Source: Regnicoccus frigidus
GTDB lineage: Bacteria; Cyanobacteriota; Cyanobacteriia; PCC-6307; Cyanobiaceae
Length of the DNA stretch: 64,000 nt
Reading direction: 5' to 3'
Assembly (NCBI GenBank): GCA_025194985.1
Contig: JAOANE010000054.1
Coordinates: forward strand, 186,001 to 250,000
The notes below the pieces were generated by a model. That model saw nothing but the letters and a program-made list of their open reading frames with translations. It had not been told where the DNA came from and did not search any database. Every line of letters starts with the position of its first letter. Within the stretch, counting starts at the first letter, position 1. Both the position numbers and the translations under genes were made by a program. Shown piece by piece: positions 50,980-59,101 of this stretch.

Positions 50980-52173
50980 TCAGGCCAGGGGGAAAGGCAG
51001 GGCGGTGCGGTTGTTGCCTTGGTCTTCAACATGCTGGTCCCAGTAACGCTCCAGCAGGACCCTCAGCCGGTCGCGGAATCGCTCAGGGCTGAATTGGGCG
51101 GCCCAGCGCTGCTGCTCTTCAGCAGGCAGCCGCTTCCAGAGCTGTCCCTCTTCGAAGAAAGACAGGGCCTCGACGAGGGCCGTGCTGGTCTGCTGGCCAA
51201 ACAACAGTCCGGTCGGTTGGCTGGCGCCGCTGGCCAGGCAGCGAACGCTGTCGAGCAGTCCGCCCTGTCCCAGGGCGATGACCGGGGCACCGGCGGCCAT
51301 GGCTTCCACGGCGGCGATTCCGAAATCTTCCAGCCCGCCATAGACGTAGGCGCGGCAGCGACCCATCAGTTCGTTCACCTGCTCGGTGGAGCGATGGCCC
51401 AGAAAGGTCACAGTGGGGCCAGCCATGGCCTCAAGTCGCCGTCGCTCCGGTCCCTCACCGACAACGATCAAGGGAAGTCCGCTGCGGTTGAACGCCTGCA
51501 CCACCAGGTCAACGCGCTTGTAGGGCACCAACCGGCAGACCGAGAGGTAGTACTCCTCCCGTGGCAGATCCCAGCGGAATCGCTCCACATTCACCGGGGG
51601 ATGGAGAACCTGAGACGGGCGCCCCCAGCAGCGCTGGATCCGCCGCGCCGTGAAGCGCGAGTTGGCGATCAACCGGTTCGGGCGCCGACTGCTGATCACA
51701 TCCCACTGGCGCAACTGGTGCAGTTGCCAGCGCACCCAGGGACCAAGCGGGCCGCGGGCGACCGCCGAACCCGCCAGGTAGGCGTGCATCTGGTCCCAGG
51801 CGTAGCGAACCGGCGTGTGTACATAGCTGACATGCAACTGGTCCGGTGCGGTGAGGATCCCCTTGGCCACCAGATGGCTGCTGCTGATCACCAGGGGGTA
51901 GCCAGAGAGGTCGAGCTGCTCGATCGCCAGCGGCAGCAAGGGCAGGTACTGCTGTACATGGCTGCGGCCCCAGGGCAGGCGCTGCACGAAGGAAGTCTGG
52001 ATTCGGCGGCCAGCCAGCCAGCTTTCAGGCCTGCGGCTCTCCCCATCCACCAGAGCGAACAGCTGGGGGTGGAGCAGCTGGTCCAGCTCCCGCACAACCT
52101 GTTCGGCCCCACCCACCGAACGGGGCGTGAACCATTCGTGCACGAGGGCGATGGAGCTGGGCAGGGCAGGCAT
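50980..52173 (-). CDS. Glycosyltransferase family 4 (GT-B)
   Basis: A 397-residue retaining GT. N-terminal VHEWFTPRSVGGAEQVVREL (the glycine-rich acceptor-side turn) and the C-terminal donor domain: SVCRLVPYKRVDLVVQAF, VVGEGPERRRLE and the EX7E motif YGGLEDFGIAAVEAMAAGAPVI. The sequence resembles mannosyl/rhamnosyl transferases of polysaccharide clusters (WbaZ-like), but donor identity is unsure. ATG start. With the adjacent sugar-phosphate transferase it suggests a small exopolysaccharide locus. Confidence 0.88.
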   Translation of the reverse strand: MPALPSSIALVHEWFTPRSVGGAEQVVRELDQLLHPQLFALVDGESRRPESWLAGRRIQTSFVQRLPWGRSHVQQYLPLLPLAIEQLDLSGYPLVISSSHLVAKGILTAPDQLHVSYVHTPVRYAWDQMHAYLAGSAVARGPLGPWVRWQLHQLRQWDVISSRRPNRLIANSRFTARRIQRCWGRPSQVLHPPVNVERFRWDLPREEYYLSVCRLVPYKRVDLVVQAFNRSGLPLIVVGEGPERRRLEAMAGPTVTFLGHRSTEQVNELMGRCRAYVYGGLEDFGIAAVEAMAAGAPVIALGQGGLLDSVRCLASGASQPTGLLFGQQTSTALVEALSFFEEGQLWKRLPAEEQQRWAAQFSPERFRDRLRVLLERYWDQHVEDQGNNRTALPFPLA

Positions 52174-52278
52174 TTCGGCACCGTAGAGGGCGCCAGAAGG
52201 GCGCGCACGTCACGAATGCTCTCAGCTGATTGCGTTCCTGCTCTCTGATCCGGATGCTGAACGCAGCTCGTGCCCACC

Positions 52279-52521
52279 ATGGCGATTCGCGAACTCCTGG
52301 AGGATGCCCTCGATGAACCATCGATCGGCCTGACCAGCTGCTTCAGCTGGCATGCCACCTCGGTCGGCATCGCCGCCCTCTGGCTGGCCGGCAAGGCTCC
52401 GGCCCAACCTCCCTTTGAGGAGGCCCTGCAGGAAGGCCTGCAGGTGGGCCTGGATCTCAGCCGTGAGGAACGGGAATTTCACCAGATCCCCAAGGGTCTG
52501 GTGCTGCTGTTCCATTCCTGA
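52279..52521 (+). CDS. Conserved hypothetical protein (80 aa)
   Basis: An 80-residue soluble protein (MAIRELLEDALDEPSIGLTSC...). Mostly helical, with one tryptophan-rich turn (FSWHATSVGIAALWLAG) and a C-terminal hydrophobic strand (GLVLLF). No motif is recognised. ATG start preceded by an in-frame GTG at 52270. It diverges from the GT4 gene and is followed after 70 bases by a small membrane protein. I believe homologues exist in picocyanobacteria, but not from any characterised family. Confidence 0.65.
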   Translation: MAIRELLEDALDEPSIGLTSCFSWHATSVGIAALWLAGKAPAQPPFEEALQEGLQVGLDLSREEREFHQIPKGLVLLFHS

Positions 52522-52591
52522 AGCCCCGCCGGCCAGTACGGCCTCGCTGCACGGGGATGGAAGACTGAGCCGTCTTGAGTGGCTGCAGACG

Positions 52592-52882
52592 ATGGCGGAC
52601 CGCAACTTGAGCCCCGGCCCTGACAACACCCAACCGACAGCCAGCCCTGCAGTAGCCAGCCCTGCAGCCCGGGTCTCCCTCTGGGCGAGTAAACCCTGGT
52701 GGTGCCAGCCCTGGACGATCCTGACCACAGGCATCGTCATCAGTGGCTCAAGTTGGCTTCTGCTCCAGCGTTGGTGGATCACACTGCCTGTGGTGCTGGC
52801 CGTTCTGGCCTGGTGGTGGTTGTTCCTCGTCCTGGTGCCCGCAGGGGCGGAAGCAGCGGCGCCTTCAGAGCTGACCGAGTGA
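52592..52882 (+). CDS. Small two-helix membrane protein (DUF6737-like)
   Basis: A 96-residue protein. The N-terminal ~40 residues are hydrophilic (MADRNLSPGPDNT...), followed by SLWASKPWWCQPWTILTTG and two membrane helices (about residues 48-65 and 70-90, LVVVLAVLAWWWLFLVLVP-like). The Trp-rich KPWWCQPW motif is characteristic of a short cyanobacterial family that I recall as DUF6737, of unknown role. ATG at 52592. The frame is open farther upstream, but the start is set by the motif position. Confidence 0.65.
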   Translation: MADRNLSPGPDNTQPTASPAVASPAARVSLWASKPWWCQPWTILTTGIVISGSSWLLLQRWWITLPVVLAVLAWWWLFLVLVPAGAEAAAPSELTE

Positions 52883-53070
52883 ATTGGTGGCCATGCCAAC
52901 AACACAGCATCGACCGATTCGCTTCAGTAGGGTCAATGGGGCTACAGGACCCCTCAGGACCAGCTTTGATTCGCCGTAGCCATGTTCCTCGCATGGCCAC
53001 TGTCCTCACTTTCGCCAAATTGTTCTTGAGTTGTTTCCGAGCCGTTTCAGCCATCCTTGAGTCATGACCC

Positions 53071-53292
53071 ATGAGCTATGAGCCCGGTACCAGCGAGTGC
53101 CGGTTGTTGATCGACAGCAAGGCCCAGATCGAAACGGTGCTGGCCAATCTCTCCCGATTGGAGAACACCGACCACATCAGGCTGCAGTTGCTTGCCGTCT
53201 ACAACCAGCTGGAGGGGTTGCACGACCTCAGGCGCTCCAAGCTTCCTGTGGGATCGGCTTCTTCAGGGGTCGACACGGATGGAAACGCCTGA
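53071..53292 (+). CDS. Hypothetical protein (73 aa)
   Basis: A 73-residue soluble protein with a helical coiled-coil-like middle (SKAQIETVLANLSRLENTDHIRLQLLAVYNQLEGLHDL). No motif is recognised. ATG start. The 188 bases before it hold no clear gene apart from a 24-codon frame at 52993-53067 that I do not annotate. Its 3' end overlaps the convergent exported protein by 65 bases, so one of the two 3' ends may be shorter in reality. Confidence 0.55.
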   Translation: MSYEPGTSECRLLIDSKAQIETVLANLSRLENTDHIRLQLLAVYNQLEGLHDLRRSKLPVGSASSGVDTDGNA

Positions 53293-53668
53293 GGAAGGCC
53301 TCCATGGGCATCGGGCCGCAGCGCCGTTTCCAGCCCGGACCTTCCAGCTCACGCCCCCAGGCGGAAATTCTCAGGGGGCATGTCCCTCCCAGCCGGTAGA
53401 CGATCAAGTAGCGGTAGTCGCACTCGGCGCAGTCCGCAGGCGAGGGAACCGGTTCTCCCTGGCGCTGGCAGCGCAGGAACCCCGCCACCAAGCCTGCCGC
53501 TCCGAAGGCCATGGCGTCACGATCGGTTGAAGCGGCGGCCAGCCGCAGGGCCGCCGCAGCCGGGTAGCCCCCGTCACCGAGATAGAGATGGAGCGGTGCC
53601 CAGTCTGGAAAGCCAAGAAAGGAGAAGACGGCACAGGTAGCCACGGCAGCGAACAAATGGTGAATCAC
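53228..53668 (-). CDS. Putative exported Cys-rich protein
   Basis: A 146-residue product with an N-terminal hydrophobic segment (MIHHLFAAVATCAVFSFLGF) like a signal peptide. The mature part has several cysteines (CQRQ, CAEC, TCPL, RCGP, HPCR), suggesting disulfides or metal binding in the periplasm. No family is recognised. GTG start. It lies divergent from the exported protein at 53719 (50-base gap) and convergent with the 73-aa gene. Function unknown; coding character is fair (long frame, sensible composition). Confidence 0.55.
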   Translation of the reverse strand: MIHHLFAAVATCAVFSFLGFPDWAPLHLYLGDGGYPAAAALRLAAASTDRDAMAFGAAGLVAGFLRCQRQGEPVPSPADCAECDYRYLIVYRLGGTCPLRISAWGRELEGPGWKRRCGPMPMEAFLRRFHPCRPLKKPIPQEAWSA

Positions 53669-53718
53669 CCCGTCAGTGCCCCCTGCGTATCAACCTGGTC
53701 CTTCCCGTCGCTCCTGTC

Positions 53719-54186
53719 TTGTTCGTGGTGGCTCGCCTGATGGCTGCACTGTTCGCGGCCTATGCCGTGAGCGGATCGGTCCGTGCCGACCTCGGCAGCC
53801 TGCTTCGGGTGGGTCAGCCGATCGTTGAGGCCGATCGCCACCTGCGGGCCAAGGGCTGGCGTCCAGCGCCTCAGCGTCGACCCGATGCCCTCGACCGCGA
53901 GCGTGCTGGCAACACCCTGGCCAGCCTCAGCGCCTGTTCCGGCGGCGCCCCGGTCTACTGCCGCTACGACTACCGCGGTCCCAACGACCGCCGTGATGGG
54001 ACTGGCTCTGATGGGACTGCTCGCCAGAGCCAACTTGTTGTGATTACCTCGGACACGGCCACAGAGGTTCAGGGCATGGCCAAGGCCAAGGTGGTGCGCT
54101 GGAGCAACGAAGGCCCCCAGGGAGGGCGCTGGGGACTTTGCCAGCAGGAAGCCGATCAGCCGCTGCTGCCCTGCGAGGGACGTTGA
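53719..54186 (+). CDS. Putative exported protein (155 aa)
   Basis: A 155-residue product. A hydrophobic N-terminus (MFVVARLMAALFAAYAVSGSVRA) resembles a signal peptide, followed by LGSLLRVGQPIVEADRHLRAKGWRP, reminiscent of PepSY-like or small lipoprotein-type lead regions but unassigned. Four cysteines (SACSGG, VYCRYD, GLCQQ, LPCEG) probably form two disulfides outside the cytoplasm. TTG at 53719 gives the full signal; GTG at 53725 or 53728 and ATG at 53740 are alternatives. The stop lies inside the first unit of a 17-bp tandem repeat. Confidence 0.6.
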   Translation: MFVVARLMAALFAAYAVSGSVRADLGSLLRVGQPIVEADRHLRAKGWRPAPQRRPDALDRERAGNTLASLSACSGGAPVYCRYDYRGPNDRRDGTGSDGTARQSQLVVITSDTATEVQGMAKAKVVRWSNEGPQGGRWGLCQQEADQPLLPCEGR

Positions 54187-54230
54187 TCCGGGTGTCTCGT
54201 TGATCCAGATGTCTCGTTGATCCGATGACT
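54181..54230. repeat. 17-bp tandem repeat, three copies, across a stop codon
   Basis: Units of 17, 17 and 16 bases beginning CGTTGATCC follow one another from 54181. The TGA of the upstream exported protein is in the first unit. The unit is short and only slightly diverged, pointing to recent slippage. Confidence 0.85.
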
Positions 54231-54264
54231 CACAGATAACGTTGCTGTCGCTGCCCTTTACCGG

Positions 54265-54375
54265 ATGGATCTCAAGAACGACAAGCGACCACCCTGGCTG
54301 AACTGGCTCTTCCTGCTGATCTTTCTTTGGAGCAGCTGGCAATTGGCGGGATTTTGGTTTCAGCAACTCGGCTGA
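54265..54375 (+). CDS. Small single-helix membrane protein (36 aa)
   Basis: An ATG-started frame of 36 residues (MDLKNDKRPPWLNWLFLLI...). A basic N-terminus with PPW precedes one strong membrane helix (LNWLFLLIFLWSSWQLAGFWF) and the frame ends QQLG. Composition is that of genuine small thylakoid or plasma-membrane proteins, but it is not a known photosystem or cytochrome b6f subunit. It is short enough to arise by chance, so confidence is modest. Confidence 0.45.
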   Translation: MDLKNDKRPPWLNWLFLLIFLWSSWQLAGFWFQQLG

Positions 54376-54421
54376 TCGACGCGTTAGCAGGAGTGAAGGC
54401 TTTCAGCAGAAAGGCAGCCTG

Positions 54422-54766
54422 TCAGCAAGGAGGAACTGGTGGGATCGACCCAGGTTCATCGCCGTTCTCCAGGGCCTGGGTTAACTGACCCAGCAGCACC
54501 GAGGCCGCCTCTGGCCGGCTGAGGCCATGGGCGGAGGCGGCTTCCACCCACTGCCGACAACGATGGATCAGGTCGCGAAGGCCAGCCGCTTCACCGCGCA
54601 GGGCGTCGAAAGCCTTGGTTAGTTCCAACTGGCCGGGGCTTTCTGCCATGCCGCTGACGATGTACTGACGACCATCGCTGCCGGAATAGATCAAGGAACC
54701 AGCCGGCCCGCGCAGCGGGGCCGTGGCCGGGATGGCGGGGCGATCGGCGGAATCAGACTCGGCCAT
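54422..54766 (-). CDS. Hypothetical protein (114 aa)
   Basis: A 114-residue soluble protein. After a variable Pro/Ala N-terminus comes LIYSGSDGRQYIVSG (possible beta hairpin), then a helical part with HRCRQWVEAASAHGLSRPEAASVLLGQLTQAL. No motif known. ATG start, directly following ppk2 on the minus strand (one-base gap), so likely in its transcript. A link to polyphosphate is only positional. Confidence 0.6.
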   Translation of the reverse strand: MAESDSADRPAIPATAPLRGPAGSLIYSGSDGRQYIVSGMAESPGQLELTKAFDALRGEAAGLRDLIHRCRQWVEAASAHGLSRPEAASVLLGQLTQALENGDEPGSIPPVPPC

Positions 54767-54767
54767 A

Positions 54768-55709
54768 TCAGAGATAGGCGTTGGGAACGTAGAACTGCTC
54801 GTTCATCGGTGGCCGCTGGTAGTCACCCCCACTCTTGCGGGGCGGCAGCTCGATGGCCTCAGGAGTCATGTCTTCATAGGGGACCTTGCTGAGCAGGTGG
54901 CGAATGCAGTTGAGGCGGGCGCGACGCTTGTCATCAGCTTCAACGGTGAACCAGGGAGCTTCGGGAATGTTGGTGTGGGCAAACATCTGGTCCTTGGCTT
55001 TGGAGAATTCCAGCCAGCGATCCCGCGATTCAAGATCCATCGGGCTCAACTTCCAGCGGCGGGCTGGGTCGTCGATCCGCGATTGAAAACGCAGTTCCTG
55101 TTCTTCATCACTAACAGAGAACCAGTATTTGAGAAGAACGATGCCTGAATCGACCAGCATTCTCTCAAATTCAGGACAGGATTTCATGAACTGTTCCACC
55201 TGCTCTTCCGTGCAGAATCCCATCACCCGCTCCACACCAGCGCGGTTGTACCAGCTTCGATCGAAGAGAACCATTTCACCGGCTGAAGGGAAATTCTCCA
55301 CGTAGCGCTGGAAATACCATTGAGTCTTCTGCTGATCCGATGGGGTGCCAAGGGCAACAACTTTGCAGCCGCGGGGGTTCATCGGTTCGGTGATCCGTTT
55401 GATCGTTCCCCCTTTCCCGGCGGCATCGCGCCCCTCGAACAGCAGGATCATGCGAAAGCCGGTGTGCTTGATCCAGTACTGCATCTTCACTAACTCGACT
55501 TGGAGACGCTCGAGTTCTTTCTCATAAAACTTCTTGGAGAGCTTCTCCCGTCGGCCGTTGGATGGTCCTTCCTCGATATCATCCAGCAGGGTCGATGGGT
55601 GATAGCGGTCGTTGAGAACAAGGCCCGCCAGTGCTGCGGCGGAGCTGGACGGCTCGGTTGATCCCCCCTTCTTTCCCTTCGACTTTTTGTGATGCTTGCC
55701 CTTACCCAT
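54768..55709 (-). CDS. ppk2: Polyphosphate kinase 2
   Basis: A 313-residue PPK2 enzyme that transfers phosphate between polyphosphate and nucleoside mono- or diphosphates. After a Lys-rich N-terminus (MGKGKHHKKSKGKKGG), the core has Walker A FEGRDAAGKGGTIKRI, lid region MNPRGCKVVALGTPSDQQKTQWYFQRY and Walker B FDRSWYNRAGVE. Single-domain PPK2, class I-like. The ATG at 55709 is used; an upstream start at 55775 adds unlike residues. It lies one base upstream of a small unknown gene and 19 bases downstream of the histidine kinase, same strand. Confidence 0.92.
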   Translation of the reverse strand: MGKGKHHKKSKGKKGGSTEPSSSAAALAGLVLNDRYHPSTLLDDIEEGPSNGRREKLSKKFYEKELERLQVELVKMQYWIKHTGFRMILLFEGRDAAGKGGTIKRITEPMNPRGCKVVALGTPSDQQKTQWYFQRYVENFPSAGEMVLFDRSWYNRAGVERVMGFCTEEQVEQFMKSCPEFERMLVDSGIVLLKYWFSVSDEEQELRFQSRIDDPARRWKLSPMDLESRDRWLEFSKAKDQMFAHTNIPEAPWFTVEADDKRRARLNCIRHLLSKVPYEDMTPEAIELPPRKSGGDYQRPPMNEQFYVPNAYL

Positions 55710-55728
55710 CGCGTCAGTCCTGATTGGA

Positions 55729-57150
55729 TCAGTCTGGCCCACCTTTAAGCGGCCTCTTGGCCCTTGACTGCTCAATTGATACCGATTTCAAGCCCCCTGG
55801 CGCTTTGCTGCCGGCGGGCAGCTCGATCGAGTGGCCGGTGAGGCTGACGCAAAAGCCCTGCTCCGCCCCCCCAGGCACGGCACCGACGCCGAGCTTCAGC
55901 TCGCCCCCGTGCGCGCGGGCCACCCGTTGGGCGATCGCCAGACCCAATCCACAGTGACCATGGCCGCCACGGGCCACGTCAAGACGCTGAAAAGGCATCA
56001 GCGCCTGGGAACGCTGGTCTTCGGCGATGCCTGGCCCCCTGTCCCAGATCTGCAACTCGAAGCCATCCTTCTGCCAGGGGAGCAGGCGCAGGAGTACAGG
56101 CGGTTGGCCATAGCTGAGGGCATTGTCGACGAGATTGGCGACGGCCCGGCCCAGGGCAATCGGCTGAATCGAGGCCGTCACGGCGGCCAGATCCAAATCG
56201 AGGGGCTGGCCGTCGTAGCGGGCCGCCAACTCGGCTAGGACTTCGTGCAAAGGAACCTCCACGGCCGGCTCGCTGCTGCCGCCACCGGCAAACAACAGGA
56301 ACTGGCCGGTGATCCGCTCGAGATCATCCAGGTCTGCTTCCGCCTTGCTGCGTCCCTCTGCCGACAGCCCTGCAGCCGGCAGCAAAGACAGCCGCAAGCG
56401 CAGGCGGGTCAGGGGTGTCTTGATGTCGTGGGCGATGCCGGCCAGCATCGTGGCCCGCTCCTGCTCACTGTTGGAGAGGCGCTCGAGCATGGCGTTGAAG
56501 TGGCGGGCCAGGCGCCGCACCTCCGGAGCCCCACGCTGGGGCAGGGGGTTGGGCTCGCGGACGAGGCCGACGCGGCCGAGGGCTTTCTGGAGTTGCTGCA
56601 GCGGCCGTTGCACCTCCAGCAACAGGAACAGGGCGCCGGCCACGACGCTGCCGCTGATCAGCGAGAGGGTGGCCAGCAAGGGGTCGGGTGGCCAACCCAG
56701 CTGGGGCCGGATTCCGGCGTAGAGCCAGACCGGCTCCAGCGGCGAGGCCAGTTCGATCCAGACGCCCCGGGCCGTGCCGTGGGTGGGAACGACCTGGGGG
56801 CAGCGCGGCAAGCGGCGACAGAGTTCGAGCTTCAGTTGCGCCGCCTGCCGGTTGAGTGTGTTGTCGGAGTTGCGGCCGAGAAAGCCGCGTTGTTGGTCAG
56901 AAGCTGGTGGGATGCCCACCCCCAGCTGCAGACCACTGAGCTGGGAGACGGCAGCGGGCGGAAAGCGTTCCAAGGCCAACTCGGAGAGGCGCAGGTTGAG
57001 GGCCACCTGGGGGCCCATCTGCGCCACTTGGGCCTGGCCGATCCGGGCCCCCAGCAGGGCTTGGAGCACCAAAAGACTGAAAGCCCAGCCACCCAGAAAA
57101 AACACCCCCAATCGCAGCCACAGGGCTACAGGTCGAAAGGAGGACGCCAT
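55729..57150 (-). CDS. EnvZ-like sensor histidine kinase
   Basis: A 473-residue membrane kinase. Two membrane helices (about residues 9-35 and 158-180) bracket a ~120-residue periplasmic sensor of unknown type. A HAMP segment follows, then the H-box LAGIAHDIKTPLTRL (H241), N-box NLVDNALSYG, and G-boxes DRGPGI and GHCGLGLAIA. The H-box and architecture are EnvZ-like. The response-regulator gene is immediately upstream on the same strand (3-base gap to its stop), so they form a two-component pair. The signal is unknown. ATG start. Confidence 0.9.
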   Translation of the reverse strand: MASSFRPVALWLRLGVFFLGGWAFSLLVLQALLGARIGQAQVAQMGPQVALNLRLSELALERFPPAAVSQLSGLQLGVGIPPASDQQRGFLGRNSDNTLNRQAAQLKLELCRRLPRCPQVVPTHGTARGVWIELASPLEPVWLYAGIRPQLGWPPDPLLATLSLISGSVVAGALFLLLEVQRPLQQLQKALGRVGLVREPNPLPQRGAPEVRRLARHFNAMLERLSNSEQERATMLAGIAHDIKTPLTRLRLRLSLLPAAGLSAEGRSKAEADLDDLERITGQFLLFAGGGSSEPAVEVPLHEVLAELAARYDGQPLDLDLAAVTASIQPIALGRAVANLVDNALSYGQPPVLLRLLPWQKDGFELQIWDRGPGIAEDQRSQALMPFQRLDVARGGHGHCGLGLAIAQRVARAHGGELKLGVGAVPGGAEQGFCVSLTGHSIELPAGSKAPGGLKSVSIEQSRAKRPLKGGPD

Positions 57151-57153
57151 GGA

Positions 57154-57879
57154 TCAGCGGCTCCGGGGGGAGCCGTCAGGTACGAACACGTAGCCATAGC
57201 CCCAGACGGTCTGTAGGTAGCGGGGACGGCTGGGGTCAGGTTCGATCAAGCGGCGCACCCGCGACACCTGCACATCCATGCTGCGGCTGTCGGTTTCGCT
57301 GCCGGGGCCGCGGGCGAGTTCGATCAGGCGCTCCCGTGACAGCGGCCGGTGCGGGTGCTGGACAAAAGCGGCCAGCAGGCTGAACTCGCCGCTGGTGATC
57401 ACCACCGCCTCTCCGTCCCGCACCAGGGTGCGGGCGGAGAGATCAAGGCAGTTGGTGCCGAAGCTGATCACCTCGCCATCGGCCAGGGGTGTGCCGGCCG
57501 GCATGGTGCCGCGGCGACGCAGCACCGCTTCGATCCGCGCCGTGAGTTCCCGGGGCAGGAAGGGTTTGGCCAGGTAGTCGTCGGCGCCCTGTTCCAGCCC
57601 GATGATCCGATCGACGGCCTCGGCCCGCGCGGTGAGCATCACCACGGGCAGATCGTCACGGCCATCGCGTAGCCGGCGCAGCAGGGTGAGCCCATCATCA
57701 CCGGGCAGCATCAGGTCGAGGACGAGCAGGTCGGGCCGCTGGAATTCGAGCCTGGCCATCAGTTGGCGGCCATCGGTCAGGCAGCGCACGTCATAGCCCT
57801 GGTCGGTGAGGTGGGTGCCCAGCAGCTGGCGCAGTTCCGGATCGTCATCCACCACCCAGATCGTGTGGACTCGGCTCAT
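57154..57879 (-). CDS. OmpR-family response regulator
   Basis: A 241-residue regulator. The receiver domain starts HTIWVVDDDPELRQLL, has the phosphorylated aspartate D55 (VLDLMLPGDDG) and the conserved Lys in DDYLAKPF. The DNA-binding winged helix ends with SMDVQVSRVRRLIEPDPSRPRYLQTVWGYGYVF, as in OmpR. The ATG at 57879 gives a normal N-terminus; the frame is open to 58131 but that leader has no receiver character. It is coupled to the EnvZ-like kinase. It is not RpaA or RpaB by its linker, but that should be confirmed. Confidence 0.92.
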   Translation of the reverse strand: MSRVHTIWVVDDDPELRQLLGTHLTDQGYDVRCLTDGRQLMARLEFQRPDLLVLDLMLPGDDGLTLLRRLRDGRDDLPVVMLTARAEAVDRIIGLEQGADDYLAKPFLPRELTARIEAVLRRRGTMPAGTPLADGEVISFGTNCLDLSARTLVRDGEAVVITSGEFSLLAAFVQHPHRPLSRERLIELARGPGSETDSRSMDVQVSRVRRLIEPDPSRPRYLQTVWGYGYVFVPDGSPRSR

Positions 57880-58072
57880 GGCTTGGGGGTGGTTCGGTCC
57901 TTGAACTGTATGGAGCCGGAATGCAGCCGCTCCCGATTCGGCTGCGCCCAGCCTGGCTGTGGCTTGTCCAACCATGACTGGCACTGCTGTCGGTTGGATT
58001 CGGTCATGGCTTAGGGCCATGCAGAGAGCTAATCGATTGAAGCGTGAGCTCCTTCTTCCATAGGGTGAGCCG

Positions 58073-58600
58073 ATGCTGTCTGCCTTGCCATGCGGCCCGC
58101 TTCGGGGTCTTTGCCGGCCTCCTGCCGCCATTCGGGGCGCCCTGGCGTTGGCCCTTGCTCTGGCGGCCCTGGCTGGGATCGTCTGCGGGCCCGGCGCTGG
58201 CGTGGGCCAGGCCCAGGACTCCCTCCAGCTGATGCGCTACGAGAAACGAATGAAGAGCTGGTTTCGCCGGATTGATCGCAACGGCGATGGCCGGATCACG
58301 CCAGCGGAGGCCAGGGGGCACCTGTTTCTTGAAATGAACTTCGAGCGGCTTGACGCGGCCGGCCGGGGTTACCTGCGGCCCCTGGACCTGGCCCCTGCCC
58401 GGACCCATTACCTCGGCGAGCGGCTGCGCAAGATGTTCCAGAAAGCCGACCAGAACCGCAACGGGCAACTGAGCCTGCGTGAGGCCGATGCGTTTCCATG
58501 GCTGTCCAAGCGATTCACAGAGGCTGATCGGGACCGTAACGGCAGCGTCACCCTCGAGGAGTTCTGGCAACTGCGCCGTTCACTGGCCCCGCGGCGCTAG
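58073..58600 (+). CDS. Exported EF-hand calcium-binding protein
   Basis: A 175-residue protein with an Ala/Leu signal peptide (about residues 18-48) ending in a QAQ region. Three EF-hand loops are seen: DRNGDGRITPAE (~residues 69-80), DQNRNGQLSLRE and DRDRNGSVTLEE. Loop 2 deviates slightly (N at position 3). It would bind Ca2+ in the periplasm or lumen; the partner is unknown. ATG start. It diverges from the response regulator gene. Confidence 0.82.
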   Translation: MLSALPCGPLRGLCRPPAAIRGALALALALAALAGIVCGPGAGVGQAQDSLQLMRYEKRMKSWFRRIDRNGDGRITPAEARGHLFLEMNFERLDAAGRGYLRPLDLAPARTHYLGERLRKMFQKADQNRNGQLSLREADAFPWLSKRFTEADRDRNGSVTLEEFWQLRRSLAPRR

Positions 58601-58612
58601 GTCGCTCCGGAT

Positions 58613-59059
58613 TCATGGGTCGTCGCGATCGGGTTTGCGGATCTGCACCACGCTCCAGAGCATGCGAGCCAGCTCGGCTGGCACCCGGAACACACCGCCG
58701 ACGCCCGGTAGGGCCATGCGCAGGATTCGAAACAGGCCATTGGCCAGCAGCAGCATTGCCGCGATCGCCAGGCTCACCACCACCAGAATCCCCAGCGTCT
58801 GCAGCAATCCAGCCGCCAAAGCGACGATCCCCTGGCCGATCTGGCTGATCCCCTTGAGCAGGACGCTGATCACCTTGCTGACCAACAGCAGTGAATCCAG
58901 TCGTTCGGGCAACTGGATCAGGAGCAGCAGGATCCCGGCTCCGATGCCGATGTTCAGCAAGGCGAGCAGCAGTTCGCGCCAGGGCGAGCGACGCCGGCGT
59001 TTGCGGAAGACCTTGCGGTCCTGGCCGGCTTTGAAGCCCGGTTCACTGAGCAGATTCAT
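58613..59059 (-). CDS. Hypothetical membrane protein (148 aa)
   Basis: A 148-residue integral membrane protein. A strongly basic N-terminus (RKVFRKRRRRSPWRE) precedes three hydrophobic segments (around LLALLNIGIGAGILLLLIQL, LKGISQIGQGIVALAAGLLQTLGILVVV and SLAIAAMLLLANGLF), then a soluble tail ending RKPDRDDP. No family is recognised. ATG start. It converges with the EF-hand gene (12-base gap). Confidence 0.65.
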   Translation of the reverse strand: MNLLSEPGFKAGQDRKVFRKRRRRSPWRELLLALLNIGIGAGILLLLIQLPERLDSLLLVSKVISVLLKGISQIGQGIVALAAGLLQTLGILVVVSLAIAAMLLLANGLFRILRMALPGVGGVFRVPAELARMLWSVVQIRKPDRDDP

Positions 59060-59101
59060 GGCGTCATGCTCCGCTGCGGCACTCTTGCCCCGAGGTGGTG
59101 C

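Noticed and set aside
52993..53067. 24-codon frame (MATVLTFAKLFLSCF...) between small genes
   Set aside because: Very short, no conservation evidence and only weak hydrophobic character; could be chance.
57154..57879. Response regulator as RpaB, which would bind the HLR1-like sites at hli
   Set aside because: Its linkage to an EnvZ-like kinase and the receiver/linker details do not support RpaB; it is kept as an unnamed OmpR-family regulator.
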